Assembly: GCA_046313675.1 (NCBI GenBank)
Contig: JBKBXU010000050.1
Coordinates: 1 to 18,176, forward strand
Source: JBKBXU01 sp046313675
GTDB lineage: Bacteria > Bacteroidota > Bacteroidia > Cytophagales > Cytophagaceae
DNA: 18,176 nt
Direction of reading: 5' to 3'
Below, one piece after another: positions 7,623 to 15,523 of this stretch (position 1 is its first letter; each line of letters starts with the position of its first letter). Below the pieces are notes generated by a model that was not told the origin of the DNA, did no database searches, and was given only the letters and a program-made list of their open reading frames with translations. The position numbers were made by a program, and so were the translations under genes.

Positions 7623-8723
7623 TTAAAACCTATATCCAATGCTGTATTCCACAAAATCTGCATTTGCATAATGTGTTTTTAAGGCAGCCCCCACGCTAAG
7701 GTTATCCATAAAATAATATCTTAAGGACACTCTTTGATAAAAATCCGTATAAGGGAAATCCGGAAGTGGAGTATAGATATAATATCCTACCTGGGTAAGA
7801 AGTACTAATTTTGAAATTACCAATTCATGGCCAATGGTAAGTGCTGAAGTTGCTTTATATTTTTTATCTGTAAGGTACCGGTTTTCCATATGCCGTTCAT
7901 AGGAGTTGTTATAGAAAACATCTATTCCCGCATTGATCATGCTTTTTCTGTTTAAGGTACGACTAACATATACAGAACTGCTGTAGTTGGTGTATTTGGG
8001 TCCTTCGATGGGATACATCTCCTTTAGGCCGGCTGCACCTATTATATTAACATAGTATTTTCGGGCATAATCGGGAAGGATTCCTTTCTTAAAGCTTTTT
8101 TGCGGCTGATCCCCAATTCCTACTCCCAGGTGTATGGTTGGTATATTAATCCCTAAATTAGGTACTTTAAAGGCGCCATTCGAATAATGTAAAATTCCTA
8201 TACCTGTGTTGATATGGGTATTTCCCAAAAGAAACCTTCGGAAGTTTATGTTTCCATATAGGCAGAAGTTTAGTCTGCTGCTCATTAGGTTGTTGTCAGG
8301 GTTTAATGTTGGATGAAACCTTCTTTCCACATATCCTATCCCAATGCCTATTCTGTAGGAGAGTAGGTTTTTTTCAGATCTGTACAAAACGGGACTTATA
8401 TAGGTAGCCGCAGAAAAGAAATTCCCAAGCGGCCTTTGGGGATCCAATAATACATAATGTAAGGCAAAACCTATTTGAGGGAAATTATATAACTGCTGCC
8501 AATCCTTGTTTCCATAAGTTTGCTTGCTGAAGTCTAATTCAAAAGCAGTAGGACTTTGATCCGTGAGATGACTCATGTTTAAGGAATGGTCTAATATGGT
8601 GCCTTTCATAAGATTGAAATTTACCATATAACCACTGGGATGAGTAGTTGCATCTTCCTGTGCAAATGCAGGTGTCAGAAGGAAAATAAGTAAAGCAGAG
8701 AAGTATACTTGCCGAATATTCAT
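7623..8723 (-). CDS. PagL-like / acyloxyacyl hydrolase family outer-membrane beta-barrel protein
   Basis: A 366-residue protein with a signal peptide (about 1-21, ending AFA|Q). It is rich in alternating hydrophobic/aromatic strands and ends in the aromatic signature SIGYRF, as outer-membrane barrels do. The segment HYSNGAFKVPNLGIN (His179 to Asn193) matches the PagL lipid A 3-O-deacylase motif HxSN...PNxGI. In PagL the catalytic residues are His and Ser of HxS and a Glu 14 residues after the His. Here His179 and Ser181 are present but the Glu position is Asn193. PagL proteins are about 150-190 residues; this one is about twice that, with long extra strands on both sides. Activity on lipid A is therefore plausible but not certain. 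The gene is monocistronic, converges on the S46 gene and starts divergently from the 8816 gene. Confidence 0.75.
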   Translation of the reverse strand: MNIRQVYFSALLIFLLTPAFAQEDATTHPSGYMVNFNLMKGTILDHSLNMSHLTDQSPTAFELDFSKQTYGNKDWQQLYNFPQIGFALHYVLLDPQRPLGNFFSAATYISPVLYRSEKNLLSYRIGIGIGYVERRFHPTLNPDNNLMSSRLNFCLYGNINFRRFLLGNTHINTGIGILHYSNGAFKVPNLGINIPTIHLGVGIGDQPQKSFKKGILPDYARKYYVNIIGAAGLKEMYPIEGPKYTNYSSSVYVSRTLNRKSMINAGIDVFYNNSYERHMENRYLTDKKYKATSALTIGHELVISKLVLLTQVGYYIYTPLPDFPYTDFYQRVSLRYYFMDNLSVGAALKTHYANADFVEYSIGYRF

Positions 8724-8739
8724 TTTTTATTCAACCACA

Positions 8740-8747
8740 CAAATTTA
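8740..8747 (-). promoter_or_regulatory. Candidate -7 element for the PagL-like gene
   Basis: On the minus strand this reads TAAATTTG, a full match to the Bacteroidota -7 consensus TAnnTTTG. Transcription would start about 8734, roughly 11 nt before the ATG at 8723. No good TTTG is seen about 20 nt further upstream, so the -33 part is weak. The same short divergent gap must also drive the plus-strand gene at 8816, for which only a 7/8 match (TAATATTG, 8790-8797) is visible. Confidence 0.35.
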
Positions 8748-8815
8748 AAATTAATAAAAATATCCCTATTTCTAATGCAGAAGATTTAATAATATTGTCA
8801 TATAAAAAAAATAAT

Positions 8816-9388
8816 ATGTTGAAGAAAAGCAGTAATAACATTGAAAAGGTTCTTATAGGGGCAACAATATTCAGCGTTTTAGCCCGATGGTTTTTTAATG
8901 AGGATGGATTTGGATATGCCAATAATTTTTTACTTATCAGTTTGTTAGCTCTTTATCTATTGGTTTCTGAAAAGAATATATACAAGCTTTTCTTTGTTGG
9001 ACTTATCCCGGAACTTATAGGCAAAGCCGGCTTTGCAGGTGAAGATATTAATCTTATTCTTATATATTTTAGCTCAGCCTTTTATACCGCATTTGGTATA
9101 ATTATAATTTTAAAGGCAATAGGTGATAGTAGGAAATATGGAAATTTCGAACTATTGAATTTTTTGGCAGGTTTTTTTATATTGATTTACCCGGGCTACA
9201 TTGCATTAGGATTAGAAGAAGTTGAAATAGTACGTTTTTATAGTTTTGCACTATGTTTTGTGGTATTTACCATTATGTATAATGAAAACCTTTGGACGCG
9301 CTATGCTTCCGATGAGCAGAAACTATTTACCTATATTGTAGTTGTTGCTTTAATTCAGGTACTGCAATTTTCATTCAAATACATTTGA
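8816..9388 (+). CDS. Hypothetical integral membrane protein
   Basis: I do not recognise this family. The 190-residue product from ATG 8816 has a basic start (MLKKSSNN) and about six hydrophobic segments, at roughly 12-25, 36-51, 56-68, 79-100, 112-133, 139-155 and 169-187 (some may be re-entrant). It is therefore an inner-membrane protein. An in-frame TTG at 8795 would add seven residues (MSYKKNN), but the ATG gives a better positioned first helix and leaves room for the -7-like element at 8790-8797. No charged catalytic cluster or known motif is visible. It is divergent from the PagL-like gene. One nt after its TGA stop lies the ATG of a broken short-chain dehydrogenase gene, suggesting the two were once an operon. 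Confidence 0.7.
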   Translation: MLKKSSNNIEKVLIGATIFSVLARWFFNEDGFGYANNFLLISLLALYLLVSEKNIYKLFFVGLIPELIGKAGFAGEDINLILIYFSSAFYTAFGIIIILKAIGDSRKYGNFELLNFLAGFFILIYPGYIALGLEEVEIVRFYSFALCFVVFTIMYNENLWTRYASDEQKLFTYIVVVALIQVLQFSFKYI

Positions 9389-9389
9389 T

Positions 9390-9467
9390 ATGGACATTAA
9401 AGGGAAAAGGGCAATTGTAACGGGAGCTTCAAAGGGACTTACGCCATCAGGAAGAAAGAATGTCTAA
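9390..9467 (+). pseudogene. Truncated N-terminal remnant of a short-chain dehydrogenase (SDR) gene
   Basis: An ATG at 9390, 1 nt after the stop of the preceding gene, opens a frame reading MDIKGKRAIVTGASKGL. This is a textbook SDR beginning: the first beta strand and most of the TGxxxGxG cofactor-binding loop. The frame then reads TPSGRKNV and stops at TAA 9465-9467. Similarity ends after codon 17 (about 9440); the next codon should be Gly. A TACGCCATC at 9440-9448 could be the YAI of the usual GLGYAI after a small frame-shifting deletion, but nothing SDR-like follows in any frame. Downstream is the 3' end of an opposite-strand membrane protein gene. A working enzyme is about 250 residues, so this is a scar. 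The motif match is seen; the deletion history is inferred. Confidence 0.65.
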
Positions 9468-9847
9468 ATGGCGGTAAACTTTTCCTCGTCATCTTCATCC
9501 GTAACATCCTTTTTGGTTTCTTTTTTTTGCTTCCACATCAATACTTTTTCCAGGATTAATATAAAACAGGAAATTAACGCGCCTGATCCCATTAATTCAC
9601 TTCCATAGGGCCAGTGAAAGAACCTGAATATTGCTCCACTGCAAAATGTGAATATGGCAATGCTTTGTATTGCAGTAAGTAAAGGGTTTTTATTGTATGT
9701 CAGGCTTAAAGTTGCAAACAAAGACAAGCATAAAAAAACTATCAGCAATAGAATACCTTCCGGATAATATACCAACGTTAAGGTGGCAAGACATATAAGG
9801 TAAAAGGCAAATACGATAAAAGGTATAAATAACCTACTTTTTCTCAC
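9464..9847 (-). CDS. Small hypothetical four-helix membrane protein
   Basis: A 127-residue protein with about four hydrophobic helices (roughly 7-29, 31-52, 57-78 and 83-103) and a charged C-terminal tail, QKKETKKDVTDEDDEEK. Between the last two helices is FRFFHWPYGSEL; an FHWP(F/Y)G-type motif before a helix recurs in small Bacteroidota membrane proteins and in the N-terminus of GldL, but this is not GldL. The start is GTG at 9847; an in-frame TGA lies at 9865-9863 and no ATG falls between them. Its 3' end abuts and slightly overlaps the stop of the SDR remnant on the other strand, so the local rearrangement may have placed it here. It is divergent from the kinase gene at 9933. Function unknown. 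Confidence 0.65.
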   Translation of the reverse strand: MRKSRLFIPFIVFAFYLICLATLTLVYYPEGILLLIVFLCLSLFATLSLTYNKNPLLTAIQSIAIFTFCSGAIFRFFHWPYGSELMGSGALISCFILILEKVLMWKQKKETKKDVTDEDDEEKFTAI

Positions 9848-9932
9848 AGATGTATGAATTTTTCAGGAATATATAATCTTTAACCAAGGGAATGCGTAAA
9901 TATACAAGTATATTCGTTATAGTGTTGAAGAT

Positions 9933-12900
9933 ATGAGGATACTATTTTATCTGTTGTTTTTGGCTTTCCCGATTGGACTCTTTGCTCAAAAGCCATTTTT
10001 GGTTTTTCAGGAGTTCACTCATAAGGCCGTTTCTGAGAATTCCATTCGATTTATTTCTGAGGATAGTATTGGTTTTCTTTGGATAGGCTCTGACGAAGGA
10101 CTTTTTAGGTATGATGGCCATAAACTTCTTTCATTCAATGCCCTTACCAGCCAGCCCTATTCAGTATCAGGAGAAAGCATGAAATGCTTTTTCATTGACA
10201 GCCAAAACAGAATCTGGATGGGAACCCGCAATGGCCTTAATTTATATGATCCAGTTTTTAGGAAGTTTTATAATTATAAATCAAAGGATTATGCTTGCCT
10301 GTCCACTATCAAAGGCGATGTGGAAGATGTTTGTGAAGACAATGAAGGGAATATTTGGGTGACGACTGAAAATCAGGGCTTATTTAAAATCTATAATATC
10401 CATCAGGAAGCCAAACACTTTACTTATAGAAGTGCAGAGGGGCCGGTTTTTTTATTAGGAATCAAATATCGGCACGATGGGCTGCTGTATATCGGAACCA
10501 GGGATGGTTTGCTAACCTTTGATCCAAAACAGGAAAAATTTGAGGATCGCAGGCAAAGCTTTGGTTGGGGATATCAGGTAAAAAGAGTGTTTAAGGATAG
10601 GGACGGAAGCTTGTTACTTGGAACCAGCAATGGTTTGAAGATTTTGACAGCCGGAGGAGATTTTCTGCAATATAATCATGACCCTAAGTTACCTAATAGT
10701 ATCAACGGAAACGTTGTCGAATCGATTTATCGACTTGACTCTTCACGATTTGTTTTGGCATTGGATGGTGCCGGAATAGATGTATTTGATGTAGGAAAAC
10801 AAGAATTTTATCACTATACGGATACAGATGAGGCTCAATTGCCAAGTAAAAATCTGACATCTGTTTTTGTTGATAGTAAAAAGAATATTTGGGCTGGTGC
10901 ATTTATGAATGGTTTGTATTATTCAAATTCAACCACTAACCTGTTTGCTTTTTATAAAAACAATAGCCTCGGTAAAGGAATAGCAAAGGGTATCGTTACG
11001 TATTTTTATAAGGATTCACAGAATAACCTATGGATTACAACGGATGGAGGAGGCTTGTATGTAATCAAGCATGGGGAAAAATATCCTGTTCCTTATGAAC
11101 CTGTGAAAGGACAAGGAAATTTGTCGGACTTGCCTTTGATAGCCATATTTGAAGATTCTTTCGGGTTTTTATGGATGACGACCTATGGAGGAGGGTTGAA
11201 GAAGTTTAAATTCGGGGTGAATGGGATAAAGACTTTTTCTCATGGGCCTGGCCAGGATAATGTAATTAAAAGTAATAATCTCAAAGCTATTCAATTAGAT
11301 AGGAGTGGGAACTTATGGATTGGTGGGTTTGGAGTAGGAGCTTCCGTTTTTCACACTGCCTCAAGGGAATTTAAATCGTACAATGTGGATGCCGAAGATT
11401 CGGGTTCACTGCCTTCAAGTTGGATAGAGAGCTTTCATTTGGATAAAAAAGGTAGGCTATGGTGTGCCACATTTAACGGCCTTTCCTTATACATGCCGGA
11501 AGAAGATAACTTCAGGAACTTTAATTTTACCTCCTCCAAGTTTTCTGAGGCAGAATCGAATTTTATCCAGGATATTTGTGAGGTTGATGATTATTTATAT
11601 TTGGGTACCTCAGGTGCAGGATTTATCAGGTTCAATTCAGAAACGTTTGAATATAGTTTTTTTGGATTGGATGAAGGCTTGTCTCATAATAATGTAAAAA
11701 GTATAATTGCAGACAATCATAATAACTTATGGCTTGCAACTTCCAACGGAATAAGTAAATATTCCATCATAGATCAGAATATTGAAAAGTATACCTTGCA
11801 AGACGGGGTTCCTTCCAGTTCTTTTTATAAAAACGCAAAATACAAAGATGATGAAGGACGCCTGTGGTTTGGGGTTTCCAATGGATATATCAGCATTGAT
11901 CCTGCTTTGATTAGGAATAATGTATCTGTTCCGCCAATTGTACTAACTAAGTTTTCAGTTGCTTCTAAACATCAATCAGATTACCTGCATTCATTTTACC
12001 TTAAAGAAAACGTTGTTTTAAAACACTCAGAGAATGCATTTGATTTTGAATTTGCGGCTTTAAATTTTAATACTTCACAAAAGAATATGTATGCCTATAT
12101 GTTAGAAGGGTTTGATAAAACCTGGATATATTCAGGCAATAGAAACAGTGTTTCATATACGAATATTGATCCAGGCAATTACATTTTTAAAGTAAAGGCT
12201 TCTAATAATGATGGGATATGGAATGAAGAATATGCCAGTGTTTCACTTACCATTATTTCCCCCTGGTGGCAAACATGGTGGTTTTCAGGTATAATGGCTA
12301 TACTTTTTCTGGGTTCTGTGGTGGGAGTGATCAAGTGGCGAACCTATACCATTTCCAGGCATAACCGTAAACTTGAAGCAGAAGTGACAGAAAGAACAAG
12401 GGCTTTAAAACAAAGCAATGAACAGCTTGATGCCTTTGTTTATAAAGCCTCCCACGATATTAAAGGGCCATTGAAATCCATAATTGGTTTGACTCAGGTT
12501 GGACAAAAGGATATTAAAGACCCCGAAGCACGTAACTATTTTGACCATATTTTAAAAAGCACCTTAAAACTGGACGATTTGTTGCAGAATTTACTTCAAA
12601 TAAGTAAGATAAAGCAAACTAAGTTGAACACTTCTCAAATTGACGTGCTGGAAGTAATAAATGAGAGCATAAACATATTCAGCAACTTTCCGGGTTTTGA
12701 TAAATTGAAAATTGAAGTGGATGTCAGGCAAAATCAAGCGTTTTTTTCAGATAAATCCCTGTTTCAGTCTATTATCCAAAATTTGATTGAAAATCCACTG
12801 AAATATATGGATGATAAAAAAACAGAATCCTATCTTAAAATTTCAGGAAGAGTAACAGCAAAAGAAGTTTGTCTGTCGTTTAAAGATAACGGTATTGGCG

Positions 12901-13088
12901 TGGATAAAGATCTTCAGGAAAAGGTATTTGAAATGTTTTACAAAGTAAATCCAGGTTCGGAAGGTACAGGGCTAGGATTGTATATCGTAAAATCATCCCT
13001 GGATAAATTAAACGGTACTATAAAATTTAAAAGTAAAGTAGGTCAGGGTAGTATTTTTGAAATAAAAATCCCAAATTTAAAGGATTAG
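9933..13088 (+). CDS. Propeller-sensor histidine kinase (Reg_prop / Y_Y_Y / HisKA / HATPase_c)
   Basis: A 1051-residue transmembrane sensor kinase. A signal peptide (about 1-18, ending LFA|Q) exports a long periplasmic sensor made of repeated two-component-regulator-propeller units with the W(I/M/L)G(T/S)xxG-L signature, for example FLWIGSDEGLFRYDG, RIWMGTRNGLNLYD and NLWLATSNGISKYS. A Y_Y_Y domain (about 695-775) contains YMLEGFDKTW and PGNYIFKVKASNNDG. The transmembrane helix lies at about 783-803. A coiled segment leads to the HisKA domain, with phosphoacceptor His841 in SHDIKGPL. HATPase_c follows, with N box NLIENPLKY (Asn954), G1 KDNGIGVD, F box VFEMFYK and G2 GTGLGLYIV. All kinase boxes are intact. 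Unlike the hybrid regulators that sense polysaccharides in Bacteroides, it has no receiver and no AraC-type domain, and no response regulator gene lies nearby. The ligand is unknown. Confidence 0.93.
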   Translation: MRILFYLLFLAFPIGLFAQKPFLVFQEFTHKAVSENSIRFISEDSIGFLWIGSDEGLFRYDGHKLLSFNALTSQPYSVSGESMKCFFIDSQNRIWMGTRNGLNLYDPVFRKFYNYKSKDYACLSTIKGDVEDVCEDNEGNIWVTTENQGLFKIYNIHQEAKHFTYRSAEGPVFLLGIKYRHDGLLYIGTRDGLLTFDPKQEKFEDRRQSFGWGYQVKRVFKDRDGSLLLGTSNGLKILTAGGDFLQYNHDPKLPNSINGNVVESIYRLDSSRFVLALDGAGIDVFDVGKQEFYHYTDTDEAQLPSKNLTSVFVDSKKNIWAGAFMNGLYYSNSTTNLFAFYKNNSLGKGIAKGIVTYFYKDSQNNLWITTDGGGLYVIKHGEKYPVPYEPVKGQGNLSDLPLIAIFEDSFGFLWMTTYGGGLKKFKFGVNGIKTFSHGPGQDNVIKSNNLKAIQLDRSGNLWIGGFGVGASVFHTASREFKSYNVDAEDSGSLPSSWIESFHLDKKGRLWCATFNGLSLYMPEEDNFRNFNFTSSKFSEAESNFIQDICEVDDYLYLGTSGAGFIRFNSETFEYSFFGLDEGLSHNNVKSIIADNHNNLWLATSNGISKYSIIDQNIEKYTLQDGVPSSSFYKNAKYKDDEGRLWFGVSNGYISIDPALIRNNVSVPPIVLTKFSVASKHQSDYLHSFYLKENVVLKHSENAFDFEFAALNFNTSQKNMYAYMLEGFDKTWIYSGNRNSVSYTNIDPGNYIFKVKASNNDGIWNEEYASVSLTIISPWWQTWWFSGIMAILFLGSVVGVIKWRTYTISRHNRKLEAEVTERTRALKQSNEQLDAFVYKASHDIKGPLKSIIGLTQVGQKDIKDPEARNYFDHILKSTLKLDDLLQNLLQISKIKQTKLNTSQIDVLEVINESINIFSNFPGFDKLKIEVDVRQNQAFFSDKSLFQSIIQNLIENPLKYMDDKKTESYLKISGRVTAKEVCLSFKDNGIGVDKDLQEKVFEMFYKVNPGSEGTGLGLYIVKSSLDKLNGTIKFKSKVGQGSIFEIKIPNLKD

Positions 13089-13101
13089 TGTTGCAAATGG
13101 T

Positions 13102-14169
13102 TTAGCTATTAGAAGAATAATAGTTGAGAAGGAACTTCTGAAGTTTTTCTATATCCTCGGAAGTATAGGCTGGGAAATTTGCTATACGAAACGTGCTTTT
13201 AGCCCATCTTCCGTAGCCATTGCCCATAACAAATCCTGAATGCAAAGCTTCTTTCTTAATGGCATCAATAAAATTCTCATTTCCCTGAAGGGTAATGACT
13301 GTTTTGGAGCGGCATTCCGGATTGGTAATCAACGTTTCAGCACTTATTTCTTTTAAGAAACCATACCATTGATCGGCCCTTTTGCTGATCTGCTTATCAA
13401 TTATTTCTATTGAGGGACGTTCTTCCAATATTTTCCTGAGGAGAAAAATATTAAGAATGTTTGGCGTATGGGTAGTCTGAAAATCTTTCATACGATCTAC
13501 CAGTGACAAAAAACTGTTGTAATGGCTTCGTTCAGCTATTAAGTTGGCTTTTTCCACTACTTTAGGCGAATAAATCAATATACCTAATCCCGAAGGTAGG
13601 CCAAAGCACTTTTGAACTGAGGCGAACCATATATCTGCCTGAGCAAAATCGAGTGCTACCCCACCCATAGATGACGTTGCGTCCACAGCAATCAGTTTTT
13701 CCGGATATAATTTTTGAATTTTCTCCAGAACACCGTTGCATATCTGGGTTCCATTGGAAGTTTCATTTTGAGTAAGGCAGATTACTTTACATTTAGGAGA
13801 AATTGCCAGAGCTTCAATTTGTATTTTACTATGTATGCTGTAGCGGTAGCATTGCACATCTGAAATTAACTTTTGGGTATAATCCATCCATTTTTCTCCG
13901 AAGGCTCCATTGAAAATATGAAGTGAATGGTTTTTAATCAGGGACTGAGCAATGATTTCCCATGCTTCGGTAGCCGAGGAAATGAAAAGTATATTGTAAT
14001 CCTTTGGAATAGATAATTTTTCCCTCAGGAGGGAGGCCGTAGTTTTTGATAATTCAATAAAGTCTGGACTTCTGTGATTCATGCTAAGAATTCCAGAATC
14101 CACAGCCTCAATTAAATGAGCTTTTGTGTTTTCGTTCAGTTTTGAGGGGCCCGGGTAAAATGAAATCAT
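13102..14169 (-). CDS. Class V PLP-dependent aminotransferase, SerC-like
   Basis: A 355-residue fold type I PLP enzyme of the class V group. It begins FYPGPSKL and has SMNHRSPDF near residue 30, a layout typical of phosphoserine or alanine-glyoxylate aminotransferases. Asp163 in AVDATSSMGG should pair with the pyridine nitrogen. Lys187 in ASVQKCFGLPSGLG is the Schiff-base lysine, 24 residues later as expected. A C-terminal RIANFPAYTSEDIEKL resembles the family's last domain. Phosphoserine aminotransferase (SerC, about 360 residues) is the best guess, but the sequence is not a standard SerC and I cannot confirm the substrate, so I give no symbol. Its ATG overlaps the aroQ TGA (ATGA, 4 nt), so it is translationally coupled to aroQ. 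It converges on the kinase gene with 13 nt between stops. Confidence 0.85.
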   Translation of the reverse strand: MISFYPGPSKLNENTKAHLIEAVDSGILSMNHRSPDFIELSKTTASLLREKLSIPKDYNILFISSATEAWEIIAQSLIKNHSLHIFNGAFGEKWMDYTQKLISDVQCYRYSIHSKIQIEALAISPKCKVICLTQNETSNGTQICNGVLEKIQKLYPEKLIAVDATSSMGGVALDFAQADIWFASVQKCFGLPSGLGILIYSPKVVEKANLIAERSHYNSFLSLVDRMKDFQTTHTPNILNIFLLRKILEERPSIEIIDKQISKRADQWYGFLKEISAETLITNPECRSKTVITLQGNENFIDAIKKEALHSGFVMGNGYGRWAKSTFRIANFPAYTSEDIEKLQKFLLNYYSSNS

Positions 14170-14591
14170 TTGTGAAGATTTACCAGATAATGTAATGCCA
14201 AAGAATAACTGTCCAAACCAAATCCTGTTATGATACCGCGGCAGTTCTTGCTTATCAAACTTTTATGTCTGAAATCTTCCCTGGAATATACATTGGAAAT
14301 ATGAACCTCTATAACAGGGGTGGTTATTCCGGCTATAGCATCGGTAAGGGCAACAGATGTGTGTGTATATGCTCCTGCATTGAATATAATCCCGTCATAA
14401 CTAAACCCGGTTTCATGAAGCTTTGACACAAGTTCGCCTTCAATGTTCGATTGGAAATATTCCATTTTTATTTCTGGATTTTTTTCCTTTAATTCGTTAA
14501 AAAACCCTTCAAAAGAGTTTGAGCCATAAATACTTGTTTCTCTTTTGCCAAGTAAATTTAAATTAGGTCCGTTTAATATGAGGATTTTCAT
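14166..14591 (-). CDS. aroQ: 3-dehydroquinate dehydratase, type II
   Basis: Catalyses 3-dehydroquinate to 3-dehydroshikimate, step three of the shikimate pathway, as a cytoplasmic dodecamer in the known family. At 141 residues the length is normal. The signatures are in order: LNGPNLNLLGKRE with lid Arg17 and Tyr22, FQSNIEGELV, FNAGAYTHTSVAL (Asn71), EVHISNVYSREDFRHKS (His97) and GFGLDSYSLAL. All expected active-site residues are present. The common QSNHEG reads QSNIEG here, a small variation. It is the first gene of a two-gene minus-strand unit with the class V aminotransferase (4-nt overlap) and is divergent from xerD with only a 31-nt gap. Confidence 0.97.
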   Translation of the reverse strand: MKILILNGPNLNLLGKRETSIYGSNSFEGFFNELKEKNPEIKMEYFQSNIEGELVSKLHETGFSYDGIIFNAGAYTHTSVALTDAIAGITTPVIEVHISNVYSREDFRHKSLISKNCRGIITGFGLDSYSLALHYLVNLHK

Positions 14592-14622
14592 TTTTTACTT
14601 CTTATTTAATTAAATCGCTATC

Positions 14623-15522
14623 ATGAACTGGGATGTATTGATATTACAGTTTAAAGGGTATTTAAAATTAGAACGTTCTCTGTCTCCTAATTCTATAGAC
14701 GCCTATGTTCATGATGTTGTAAAGCTAAGACAGTTTTTAGAAATCTCCAATAAACCCCTTTTACCACATCACGTTTCAAGAGAACATATTTGTGATTTTT
14801 TAGAATATCTTAACGAATTGGGTCTTACAGCCTATTCCCAGGCACGTATGCTGTCCGGCATAAAGTCTTTTTATGGGTTTCTTGTCATTGAAGAAATTAT
14901 ACAAAGTGACCCTTCAGCCCTTGTTGAGGGGCCTAAATTAGGGAGAAAACTTCCTGATATTCTTGATATTCATGAAATAGAAGCTCTGTTTAATGCCATA
15001 GACCTTTCTACTCCGGAAGGTCAGAGAAATCGGGCAATGCTGGAGGTTCTGTATAGCTCCGGCCTTAGGGTAAGCGAACTTGTGGATCTGAAAAGGGGAA
15101 ACGTTTTTACGGAAATAGGGTTTCTGAAAATTCTTGGTAAAGGCAATAAGGAGCGACTTGTGCCTATTGGACGGGAAGCTTTAAAATACATGAACATTTA
15201 CCTGAATGAGGTAAGGGTTCATGTGAAAATACAAAAAGGATTCGAAAACTATGTCTTTCTTAATAGAAGAGGGGCTAAACTGACCAGGGTGATGGTTTTT
15301 ACCATTATTAAGAACCTTGTAAAGCAAATTGGATTAAATAAAAATATAAGTCCCCACACGTTCAGACATTCTTTTGCCACGCATTTATTGGAAGGCGGTG
15401 CTGATCTTAGAGCAGTACAGGAGATGCTTGGGCATGAATCAATTACTACCACAGAAGTATACACACATATAGACAGGGATTACCTAAAACAGGTTATTAC
15501 TGAGTTTCACCCCAGAAGTTAG
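14623..15522 (+). CDS. xerD: Tyrosine recombinase XerD
   Basis: Site-specific recombinase that resolves chromosome dimers at dif, with FtsK as activator. At 299 residues it has the normal Xer length. The N-terminal SAM-like core-binding domain (about 5-90) includes LERSLSPNSIDAY. The catalytic domain has Arg149 in SSGLRVSEL, Lys in LGKGNKER, His245 and Arg248 in HTFRHSFATHLL, His271 in LGHESITTT and nucleophile Tyr280 in EVYTHI. All catalytic residues are intact. XerD rather than XerC or an integrase is favoured by full-length similarity to the housekeeping form, the lack of phage neighbours and the location beside aroQ, but the paralog assignment is inference. It is divergent from aroQ and ends 1 nt before the stop of the convergent 15524 gene. 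Confidence 0.92.
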   Translation: MNWDVLILQFKGYLKLERSLSPNSIDAYVHDVVKLRQFLEISNKPLLPHHVSREHICDFLEYLNELGLTAYSQARMLSGIKSFYGFLVIEEIIQSDPSALVEGPKLGRKLPDILDIHEIEALFNAIDLSTPEGQRNRAMLEVLYSSGLRVSELVDLKRGNVFTEIGFLKILGKGNKERLVPIGREALKYMNIYLNEVRVHVKIQKGFENYVFLNRRGAKLTRVMVFTIIKNLVKQIGLNKNISPHTFRHSFATHLLEGGADLRAVQEMLGHESITTTEVYTHIDRDYLKQVITEFHPRS

Positions 15523-15523
15523 A

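Noticed and set aside
8795..8815. Upstream TTG start for the 8816 membrane protein
   Set aside because: It adds only seven residues, overlaps a promoter-like element, and an ATG is available immediately downstream.
13104..13125. Short inverted repeat CTATTA-GAAGAA-TAATAG as a terminator between the kinase and aminotransferase genes
   Set aside because: The stem is only 6 bp and all AT, lies within the 3' coding end of the aminotransferase gene, and has no following T-run on the plus strand.
14623..15522. The tyrosine recombinase as a phage or integrative-element integrase
   Set aside because: It has housekeeping Xer length and motifs, core biosynthetic neighbours, and no tRNA, att repeats or phage genes nearby.
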